Shown here: in pieces, positions 57,601-64,000 of the stretch
Layout: every line of letters begins with the position of its first letter
How positions within the stretch are numbered: the first letter of the stretch is position 1
Assembly: GCA_016710365.1 (NCBI GenBank)
Contig: JADJVW010000011.1
Location: 1-64,000, forward strand
Length of the DNA stretch: 64,000 nt
Direction: 5' to 3'
From: Candidatus Caldilinea saccharophila
GTDB taxonomy: Bacteria; Chloroflexota; Anaerolineae; Caldilineales; Caldilineaceae
The notes under the pieces: generated by a model
Told to the model about the DNA's origin: nothing
What the model saw: the letters and a program-made list of their open reading frames with translations, nothing else
The model's database searches: none
Made by a program: the position numbers and the translations under genes

Positions 57601-59180
57601 TCGCCACAGAGGAAGGCAACGCCAGCATCACGCTGACGCTGCAAGGGGATGACGCCGCGGAACGCTACGTCGTGCTGCGCGCGCCGGTGGATGGCGGCTA
57701 TGTAGAGATCGCTATGCTGCCGGGCACGGACATGACCTTTGACTTCACCGACGCCGACCTGACCAATGGCGCCCGCTACTATTATCGCGTCGCCGCGGTC
57801 GGCTACAACGGGCTGCGCAGTGAAGAGACGCCGCCGGTGGTCTTGACGCCGCACGCGGTTGTACAGTCGGTCGTGGTTGAGGAGCCGCTGACGATCCAGC
57901 ACACGCTCAGCGCAATCGAGCCGTCGCAGGAGCGCGCCGCGGTTTTTGCGCCCAGCGTAACCGAGATCGCGGGCAAGGGGCGCAGTGTGCTGATGCAGGC
58001 GGGCTGGGCGCCGGTCGACGGCAGCGCGGATTTCACCTGGATCGACGGCGAATATGTGACCGACAACCAGGGCGGCGGCGATGTCTATGTCGCGCGCCTG
58101 CTGCCGGAGGCCACGGGCGACTACGTCTTCCAGTGGCGCGCCTCGACGACTGGCGGCCGTGAGTGGACGGAGAGCATCAACGCGGGACAGATGACCGTCG
58201 TCGCCAATCCTGACACAGAGGCGCCCAAGCCGCCCTTCCGTCTCGACGAGGTCGCCCGCACCGGCGCGCTGATCGCCATCGGCATCCGCGCCTCGCGTGT
58301 GGCGGACCTGCACGCCTTCCGCATCTGCCGCGCCGACCTGACCGCGGGCGAAGAAGGCTGCGCCACGCGCGTCGATGTCCCGAAGACAACGACCATTTAC
58401 ACCGACACCACCGTCATGACCGGCAACACCTATGGCTACACTGTGGCGTCGGTGGACAACGCGTTCAATGTGTCGGAGCCGTCGCCGCCGATCACGTTGA
58501 CCGCGGAGTTGAGCATGGTGGATGTGACGTGGCGCGTGCTTGTCCCCGCAGAGACGCCTGCTGAGGATACAGTCTTCATTGCCGGCGACAATGCCGACGC
58601 TTTCCTGGCGCCCTACAATCCCAGCCTCACGCCCATGACGCCTGCCGGCGACCGGCTGTGGGAGTTCACGGCGACGCTGCGCGAGGGTGCGCCGCTGCTC
58701 TATAAATACACGCGCGGCAGTTGGGAGACGGTTGAGCAGTGGGGCGCGATCAGCGGCTTTGGCAATCGCAGCATGACGGTGGTGGCAGGGCCGGACGGGA
58801 CAATGTTGGTCGAGGACACCGCCACCGACTGGGGTGAGGAGGGGCCGGACGATCACCGCGCGATCCAGTTCTGGCGCGACCCGTTGGTGAGCAGCGCCAC
58901 CCCCGCGCCTGGCAGCAGCGGCCCGGCCCCAGACACGATCTCCGCCGAGTTCAGCATACTCGTCTCGCCCATTGGCGGCGACGCGGCGCAGGTCATCATC
59001 CTCGCCGACGCGGCGGGAAATCCAGTGGCAGGGACGGTGACGCAAGCGGATGGTCGCATCTTCACCTTGACGCCGGACGCGCCGCTGACGGCGGGCGAGT
59101 ACATGGCGACAGTCTTCAACGCGGAGCAGACGACGCCAATGGCGACGCCGTACAGATGGACGTTCACCGTTATTGAGTAG
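54687..59180 (+). CDS. secreted multidomain amylopullulanase (GH13)
   Basis: 1497 residues. A signal peptide (LRIALAATLIAALLLPAAPYALAQ) exports it. Domains in order: CBM41-like N-terminus (TIHYHRPDGAYEGWGLHVWG), an X25-type repeat (FPGSYALALGGEDW), an SusF-like or X45 region (PFGAQPTGTAVTLRLRT), GH13 barrel with YQIFPDRFRDGD, NLILDGVPNHSS, GVDGWRIDVVPDVV (nucleophile Asp), ISETWPED (acid Glu), LLSSHDVNRAVR (transition-state Asp), fibronectin-III regions, a CBM20 at about residues 1275-1400 (MVDVTWRVLVPAETPAEDTV..., WETVEQWG) and a bacterial Ig-like C-terminal domain. It degrades starch, pullulan or glycogen outside the cell and supplies malto-oligosaccharides, which matches the malEFG importer. 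No cell-wall anchor seen. Confidence 0.9.
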   Translation: MQSIHRLLRIALAATLIAALLLPAAPYALAQDAATIHYHRPDGAYEGWGLHVWGAAAQETPWADPLPPTGSDNFGVYWEVSLAGGGDELGFIIHNGERKDPGPDQVLALNTSRAAWVVSGIPEVYFQPVDPNDLPTGLPTEEEPRLPPRAVSFPGSYALALGGEDWQPAEPVVQASDADGDGVWSLIATLPGGDYAFKAAIDGAWDENYGADGELDGPNIRFRVPEAGGDVIFTYDRATNQVSVEVSAASTPVPLPQTFAGDGVIFAPAIRHDSRSDRYRAPFGAQPTGTAVTLRLRTAANDVEAVTLLWGSVSDGSLRQTPLHPVAADERYAWWETTIDAGDALDVLAYGFSIRDGDATLFYADDARRDGGLGQLYNEMPAGDLGWNIYVYAPDFATPAWAQNATIYQIFPDRFRDGDASNNPTADDWFYPEECGGHARPVTPWNTIVPDPEPFDSARNPDWYGTYGCTFYGGDLQGVQQELDYLQELGVTTIYFNPIFDSPSNHKYDGRDYRQVDDNLAVIDDFDASNALFTQFAAEVEARGMNLILDGVPNHSSSDSPFFDKYARHATLGACESEESAYRDWYFFDPARPAGTGACAGDVNYRGWFNVATLPQLDTANEDVIDNWLGEEGIALKWLDAPGVDGWRIDVVPDVVAINPHFFELMRQAVKTQHPDALLISETWPEDQARLRVLGDEFDSTMNYRFRLAVLGFLRDRNFEDNDGGVPALTATEFEAALRGLQEDYPPAAFATAMNLLSSHDVNRAVRVLDHDGIDVAAQEPVNNFKDGRARLALAAVLQFTLPGAPTIYYGDEVGLVGFGSDEPRDDPYNRQPYPWPDAEGYDSLPAWRQQDTALLAHYQQLGQLRQQHSFLRTGAWDTLRVDDAGLYVFGRKDASGAAIIAVNRSDAAQSVSLDASGYLPWGAQLNDPFAAASLTVGAAGNLSFTVPALGYQLWVTAEGTDFTTPATPEIVATEEGNASITLTLQGDDAAERYVVLRAPVDGGYVEIAMLPGTDMTFDFTDADLTNGARYYYRVAAVGYNGLRSEETPPVVLTPHAVVQSVVVEEPLTIQHTLSAIEPSQERAAVFAPSVTEIAGKGRSVLMQAGWAPVDGSADFTWIDGEYVTDNQGGGDVYVARLLPEATGDYVFQWRASTTGGREWTESINAGQMTVVANPDTEAPKPPFRLDEVARTGALIAIGIRASRVADLHAFRICRADLTAGEEGCATRVDVPKTTTIYTDTTVMTGNTYGYTVASVDNAFNVSEPSPPITLTAELSMVDVTWRVLVPAETPAEDTVFIAGDNADAFLAPYNPSLTPMTPAGDRLWEFTATLREGAPLLYKYTRGSWETVEQWGAISGFGNRSMTVVAGPDGTMLVEDTATDWGEEGPDDHRAIQFWRDPLVSSATPAPGSSGPAPDTISAEFSILVSPIGGDAAQVIILADAAGNPVAGTVTQADGRIFTLTPDAPLTAGEYMATVFNAEQTTPMATPYRWTFTVIE

Positions 59181-59254
59181 CATCGTCTGCGCATCTTTCG
59201 ATCTGGCGTTACACTCACCCGTCAATGACACTGGCAAGAGAATCACCATGAAAG

Positions 59255-59977
59255 ATGACCGTACGCATCGATTATGACAAGCTTTCCGCTACTTATGCGG
59301 CGAATCGCACCGTGCATCCGGGTGTATTTTCAGCATTACACACCGCGAGCGAGGGCGCTGTGTCCGTGCTCGAAATCGGCTGCGGCAGCGGCAATTACAT
59401 CGGCGCGCTGCATGGGGCGACCGGTGCGGATTGCGGCGGGATCGACCCTGCGGCAGCGATGCTGGCGGTGGCGCGGCAGCGGTGGCCGGCGGTAAACTTC
59501 GCGCAGGCGCCGGGCGAAGCCTTGCCCTTCGGCCCGGCCTGCTTTGATTTCATCTTTGCAGTGGATGTGGTTCATCACCTGGCGGAGCCGGCAACCTGTT
59601 TTCGGGAGAGCCGGCGGGTGTTGCGTCCGCAGGGCCGCCTCTGTGTGGTGACGGATTCGCAGCGGATCATCGAGACGCGCGTGCCGCTGTCGGTCTACTG
59701 GCCGGAAACGGTTGCGGTGGAGCAGGCGCGCTACCATTCGACCGAACAGCTTGGCGCCTGGCTGCACGCAACCGGCTTTGCCGCGCTGCACCTGGAGAAT
59801 GTCGAGCACAGCTTTGCGCTGACCGACGCCGCGCCCTATCAAGCGCGCGCCTACTCCGCACTGCGCCTGATCGACGACGCGGCGTTTGCGCGCGGGCTGG
59901 CCCGGCTAGAAGCCGACTTGATGCGCGACGGCGCCATTGCTTGCACATCCCGCTACACGCTCTTGTGGGCGGCATAA
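59255..59977 (+). CDS. class I SAM-dependent methyltransferase
   Basis: 240 residues. Motif I VLEIGCGSGNYIGAL, motif II-like GIDPAAAMLAVARQ, APGEALPFGPACFDFIFAVDVVHHL as motif IV, and REGRRVLRPQGRLCVVT-type RRVLRPQGRL as motif V/VI are clear. The N-terminal YDKLSATYAANR start is frequent in UbiE-like and small-molecule methyltransferases. Substrate is not shown. The ATG at 59255 follows AGAATCACC without a clear SD. The next gene (an SDR) starts 16 bases downstream, so both may share a transcript, perhaps for a secondary or quinone-like compound; this is a guess. Confidence 0.85.
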   Translation: MTVRIDYDKLSATYAANRTVHPGVFSALHTASEGAVSVLEIGCGSGNYIGALHGATGADCGGIDPAAAMLAVARQRWPAVNFAQAPGEALPFGPACFDFIFAVDVVHHLAEPATCFRESRRVLRPQGRLCVVTDSQRIIETRVPLSVYWPETVAVEQARYHSTEQLGAWLHATGFAALHLENVEHSFALTDAAPYQARAYSALRLIDDAAFARGLARLEADLMRDGAIACTSRYTLLWAA

Positions 59978-59993
59978 ATCAAGGAGGACTCGG

Positions 59994-60762
59994 ATGTCTG
60001 TGCTGGAGCAGTTTCGACTGGATGGCCGCGTGGCGCTCGTCACCGGCGGCACGAAAGGGCTGGGGCGCAGCATGGCGACCGGCTTTGTGGAGGCAGGTGC
60101 GCAGGTCGTCGTCGTCAGCCGGCACGCCAACGAAGCGGTGGCCGTGGCGGAGGAACTGGCTGTTCACGGCGGCACGCGCTGCGCCGGTTACGCCGCCGAT
60201 GTCACCGACCCGGCGCAGGTGGAAGGGCTGGTTGCGCGCGTGCTGGCGGAATTCGGTCAGGTGGATGTGCTGGTCAACAACGCCGGCATCAACCTGCGCG
60301 GCCCCATCGAAGCGCTGGACGTGGAGAGTTTTGATGCGGTGCAGGCGGTCAATGTGCGCGGGCCGTGGCTGATGTGCCGCGCGCTGGCGTCGCACTTCAA
60401 GGCGCGACGCTACGGCCGCGTGATCAACATCGGGTCGATGCTCTCGGTCGTGGGCATGGCCGATCGCACGCCCTACGCCACCAGCAAGGGTGCGCTGCTA
60501 CAGATGACGCGCGTGCTGGCGCTGGAATGGGCGCCGTACGGCATCACGGTCAACGCCATGCTGCCCGGCCCCTTTGCCACCGAGATGAACCTGCCGATCC
60601 TGGACAACCCTGAGATTTACCAGTCGTTTGTGGCGTATTCCGCTGGGTCGCTGGGGCGAGTTGGAGGAGATTCAGGGGCTGGCGCTCTTCCTGGCCAGCG
60701 ACGCGTCAAGCTTTGTCACCGGCGCGGCGCTGACGGTGGATGGGGGGTACACCGTGTGGTAG
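59994..60762 (+). CDS. short-chain dehydrogenase/reductase, frameshifted near 60638
   Basis: About 256 residues. GGRVALVTGGTKGLGRSMA-type TGGTKGLGRS is the TGxxxGxG cofactor motif; LVNNAGINLRG is the NNAG motif; INIGSMLSVVGMADRTPYATSKGALLQMTR contains the catalytic Ser, Tyr and Lys (Y-x-x-x-K). The end in the second frame is IPLGRWGELEEIQGLALFLASDASSFVTGAALTVDGGYT, the classic SDR C-terminus. One extra base near 60638 separates SFVA and IPLGR. The ATG at 59994 follows AGGAGGACTCGG. Substrate unknown; sequence resembles gluconate 5-dehydrogenase-like SDRs. Stop is four bases from the stop of the facing vapC. Confidence 0.87.
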
Positions 60763-60766
60763 GCCT

Positions 60767-61174
60767 TCAGAGGAAGGGATTGATCGCCCGCACGCCCGCA
60801 TAGTCGCGCCCGGCGCTCAGATCCTCCGAGTAAACCTGGCGGCACTCTGCCGCACGTGCGGCTTCAATGATCGCGGCATCCCAGTACGAAAGTTGGAAGC
60901 GCATCCTGGCTTGCAGGGCAGCCTGGAGAATGGGGACGGTGATCTCTTGCACTCGGAAGCGCAGCCACGCTTCGATCAGCGCCGCTGCCTGTTCGTGTTG
61001 AATCCGGTCGGGCTTTGTCGCACGCGTAGCCTGTACATAGAACTCCTGCAGCACCTGAACCGACAGCACCCAATCATCGGCTTCGAGAAGCGCCAGCGCC
61101 CGCTCATGTTTAACAGCTTCCGCCGGCGCCGTGCTGATGGCATAGAGGAGGATGTTAGTATCAAGGAAACGCAT
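60767..61174 (-). CDS. vapC: VapC-type PIN-domain toxin
   Basis: 135 residues, one PIN domain. The acidic residues are in place: D5 (MRFLDTN), E43 area (VQVLQEFYVQ) and D99 (LSYWDAAIIEAA), then YSEDLSAG. PIN toxins are Mg-dependent RNases that cut initiator tRNA or rRNA. Its ATG overlaps the antitoxin stop by one base (TAATG), indicating coupled translation. Order antitoxin then toxin is classic for vapBC. It should be neutralised by the adjacent RHH-like protein. Confidence 0.85.
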   Translation of the reverse strand: MRFLDTNILLYAISTAPAEAVKHERALALLEADDWVLSVQVLQEFYVQATRATKPDRIQHEQAAALIEAWLRFRVQEITVPILQAALQARMRFQLSYWDAAIIEAARAAECRQVYSEDLSAGRDYAGVRAINPFL

Positions 61175-61404
61175 TAGCGTGCGTGCGCCTCTTCCCGGCT
61201 GACCCGATCGGCGGCGGAAAACGCGGTGATCGACGCAATTGTTTCGCGCTCCAGCCGCTTCCGCCGCTCTCCGTCGGACTCTTCGTTGGTGAGTTGTACC
61301 AGAAATGCCTTGACCAGGGCGGATACCGAAGTGTTCATTTCGGCGGCCTTGATGCGTGCGCGTTGATAGATCGCTGTATCCACAGAAACTGTGATATTTT
61401 TCAT
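61174..61404 (-). CDS. vapB: VapB-type ribbon-helix-helix antitoxin
   Basis: 76 residues. MKNITVSVDTAIYQRARIKAAEMNTSVSALVKAFLVQLT is a ribbon-helix-helix fold (beta-strand, then two helices), the DNA-binding part that represses its own operon. The remaining KRLERETIASITAFS region would wrap the toxin. Overlaps vapC. Such proteins bind palindromes before their start; the region 61405-61440 contains TTGACC twice on the minus strand. Confidence 0.85.
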   Translation of the reverse strand: MKNITVSVDTAIYQRARIKAAEMNTSVSALVKAFLVQLTNEESDGERRKRLERETIASITAFSAADRVSREEAHAR

Positions 61405-61465
61405 GGTCCCACAGTAGCATAACTAGGGTCAAATGGTCAAGATTTTGATGAGCCAACACTACAAC

Positions 61466-61548
61466 GGATTCGTGGAAACAGCGGATTTGCTCTGCTTCAG
61501 CGCAATGATCCTGTCTGCGCCGAGATTCATCCGTTGTTTCCACGCATC
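61466..61548. repeat. ATCCGT-type imperfect palindrome, copy 4
   Basis: GGATTCGTGGAAACAGCGGA (61466-61485) and a 20-bp near-complement at 61529-61548 (ATCCGTTGTTTCCACGCATC), upstream of vapB and downstream of the propeller gene. Shares cggatt and atccgt words with copies 1-3. Confidence 0.6.
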
Positions 61549-61565
61549 TGCTGTTGTGTTCCTAC

Positions 61566-64000
61566 TTATCTGCGCACGGTTGGCAGATAGATCGTATTGG
61601 CGCTGCCTGCTGAAGGTGTAGGCGTCGCCGTCGGTGGCGTGAATGGGTCTGGCGTCAGTGTCGGTGTTGCTGTCGGCGGCGCGACTTGCCCGCCCATCAC
61701 CACGTTGCTCACCCCGTCCACGCTCCACAGCCCGCTGGTGTTGCGCGCCTGCATGGTGATGTAGTAAGTCTGTCCCTGCACCAGCGTAAGATCGCTGCGC
61801 ATAAAGCTGGTCGCGGTCAGGTAGGTCCATCCGACCACATTGCGCGCGCCGGGCGTCGTGCCGATGGCATAACGATATTGGTCGATGTGCGGGCTGTTGG
61901 CCTGCCAGCTTGCCGAGAGCTGGCGCAGGCTGCCGTCGGTGGACGCAGCGACCTGTGGCGGCGTGGGTGGGTCGAGCGTGACGCCGGCGCCGAAGTCGAC
62001 CTGGAAGCGGTCGCCGCTGGTGGCGTAGGCGGCCATACCGTCGTCGCCGAGGACGCCGTCCATCTGCACGACGTCCATCTGCACGACGTAGTAACCGGGC
62101 GGCACATTGGCGTCGAAGTCATAGCCGGCCTGGAAACGCGTCGGCGAGAGCCATTGACCGTCGGTGAAGGGATAGTCGGCGCCACCCCAGCGCACGTTCA
62201 GGCCATTGTTGTTGTACCAGAGGTTGCTACGATTATCGAACATGAAACTGGCGGAGTAGCTACTTCCAATCGATGGTGTTGACCACGTGACGCCATCGTA
62301 CATGACGAAATTTCCGCAGCCTGAGAACCAGATTGTGCCATCGGGCGCTTCAGCAATTCCATTCACATCGCAGTTGAGGCGATAGTTCGTGTCAGCCCAT
62401 CCCCAATACTGCCAGCCGGCGCCGTCATACATCGCCAGAAATTTGCGTTCCGGCGCTTCGCTCCACCCCAGGCCAACCCAAACGCGTCCCTGGCTGTCGG
62501 CAAAGAGGCTGTTAAACTGATTGGTCGGCAGACCAGTTGCTCGACTGTGCGTCGCCCAGTTCACACCGTCGAAGACGCTCAGCCCCTGCATGGTCTGGAA
62601 CCACATACGGCCTTGTCCATCGCGCTCGATCCGTTGTACTTCGTTGGAGACAAGACCGTCACTAGTTGTGTATTGTCGCCAGGTGGAGCCGTCGTAACGA
62701 TAGAGACCACTCATCCCCCCAAACCACATGGCGCCCTGGCTATCCTGGCCGATGGCAGAAGCCGGCATCATCAAAATCCCACCATTGGGTAGATTGTTTG
62801 TGTACGTAACCCAGTTCGCTCCTTGCAACCTGCTTAGAAGTGATGCCCCACCACTATGGGCAAACCACACATCTCCATTGGCGGCTCCGAAGATGGCGGA
62901 AACACTATTGTTGCCAAGCCCGGAGTTGGCGGTTGTGTAGGATGCCCACTGACGCCCGTCGTACATGCGGACACCGGCGCCACCGGCCATCATGTCGTTA
63001 AGTCCAAACCATAGGCGCCCCAGTACATCGCTCGCCATGACGTTCGCCGTATCCGAAAATACCTGCTGCGTCGTCCCACGCCGTGCATCGTGGAAGCCGG
63101 CTGCCGGCAGCGCCGTCACCGACATCGGCTTGCTGAAGTCGACGGCGACTGTCCCGCGCTGCAAGCCCACCGGGTTGGGGTTCATCGTCACGCTGCGCAC
63201 GAAGGCGGGCGCGGTGGGGTCGGGTGCGGCCAGCGGCGGGTTGTAGGTCACCCTGGCGATGGTGGAGCTGGCGGTGCCGCAGCCGTTGTCGTCGAAGGTG
63301 CAGTCGCGGATGCGCCCGGCAATCTGGCTGGCGTCGATGTTCCAGAAGTTATTCACAGCGTTGACCGTGGAGTTCTGCGTGCCCGCCTGCCCGCCGCTCA
63401 GGTAGAGATCGTAGGTTCCGTTGCCAAAGAGGTTGTTGCTGACGATGTTGACCGAAGCCGCCGCCTGCCCGCCGAGCTGGATGCCGTTGCCCGTGTTGTG
63501 GATGATCGTGTTGTAGCGCACGCCGCGCGACTGGCTGATACGGAAGTTGTTGGCCGGGTTGGTTTCGTTGGCCGGCGTCCATGCGTGTCATCGAGCAGCT
63601 GGCCGGCGGCGTCGAGGCGCTGCGCCCAGATGTTGTTGGCGCCGGTGCGGTCGTCGGCCCAGGCGACCAGGTACTCGTTGCGCTGGACGTTGTAGGCGAT
63701 GGCCGGGAGGCCCATCCTGATTCCATTTGCGCTGCTTGCTGGCGTGGAAATCAGGATGGGTGAGCCAACCAATGCGCCATTGCTGTCGATTCGACGGGCA
63801 TAGAGTGCATGAAACGCAGGGGTCGATGACGTTGCTCCATATACCCAGACGGTCATGAACTCCGCTGGTGTGCTGCCAAAGGCAACTCGTGGAGTAGACG
63901 CCTGGCTCGAATCGGAAATGACAACGGTTGGGCTGACCGGAAGAGTTCCATCGGCGTTGATGGGCTGAACCATAAGACCGCGCGGATCGCTCCAATCCAT
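61566..64000 (-). CDS. secreted two-component-type beta-propeller protein, N-terminus off the window, frameshifted near 63590
   Basis: At least 811 codons. The upstream frame runs 64000 to about 63590, the downstream from there to 61566; one base is missing between. First part: LYARRIDSNGALVG and NEYLVAWADDR, repeats like those in PKD/propeller surface proteins. Second part: GVRYNTIIHNTGNGIQLGG (right-handed beta-helix-like), then WFGLNDMMAGGAGVRMYDGRQWASY and several WFGG...YDGSTWRQYTTSDGLVSNEV repeats, which are two-component-propeller blades. A fibronectin-like domain, then TPTLTPDPFTPPTATPTPS and the C-terminus IYLPTVRR. It is a cell-surface or secreted protein with unknown ligand. Confidence 0.75.

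Noticed and set aside
57462..59249. 595-residue minus-strand protein opposite the amylopullulanase
   Set aside because: Shadow of a high-GC gene: Arg- and His-rich, no family motif, and the plus-strand protein has all GH13 and CBM motifs.

Overview
The window is about 60% G+C and reads like a member of the Chloroflexota, probably Anaerolineae/Caldilineae. This is inferred from the gene mix: tricorn-type peptidase, TrmFO, Lpl-type and MalEFG sugar importers, two-component-propeller surface protein with a TPTPT linker and an IYLPTVRR tail. No single marker proves it. No transposase, integrase, phage gene or CRISPR array was seen.

Layout. 1-9528: a galactoside-utilisation locus. Three minus-strand genes (mutarotase-like protein and two GH36 alpha-galactosidases) diverge from a plus-strand lplABC-type ABC importer, with two mirror-image promoters between them; a YbaK-type deacylase follows. 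9611-15015: zinc-ribbon membrane protein, glycerophosphodiester phosphodiesterase, and a malEFG importer, all minus strand. 15360-24451: tricorn protease, a membrane protein, an MscS channel operon with a U32-like protein and a degenerate P-loop-like protein, then trmFO. 24477-29261: a DUF3467/HicB-like/HicA-like cassette, proline dehydrogenase, DinG-type helicase. 29442-34134: an aromatic amino acid operon (aroH-pheA-two DAHP synthases-tyrA) behind a long leader carrying two terminator-like hairpins. 34795-40801: secreted protein, PfkB kinase, methyltransferase, DedA, glycosyltransferase, SCP2 protein. 40915-44263: dnaG-rpoD from a consensus promoter. 44320-49314: MEMO1-like protein, a DUF3524 (queuosine-mannosyltransferase-like) glycosyltransferase, rpsF-rpsR and a PpiC-type foldase. 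49491-54278: DinB-like protein, aldo/keto reductase, UspA, isocitrate lyase, cold-shock protein. 54349-64000: tRNA-Cys, a 1497-residue amylopullulanase, methyltransferase, SDR, VapBC and the C-terminal part of a propeller protein.

Together the genes suggest a heterotroph living on plant or microbial polysaccharides: secreted amylopullulanase feeds malto-oligosaccharides to MalEFG, alpha-galactosidases process oligosaccharides taken up by the Lpl-type system, and the transport ATPases must be encoded elsewhere.

Data quality matters here. At least a dozen genes are broken by single-base indels, often in short G/C runs, plus one in-frame TGA, while highly conserved genes are intact. I annotate those genes as single frameshifted CDSs. 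The pattern looks more like sequencing or assembly error than decay. Intergenic DNA is also unusually rich in imperfect palindromes built from iterated 5-7 base words.
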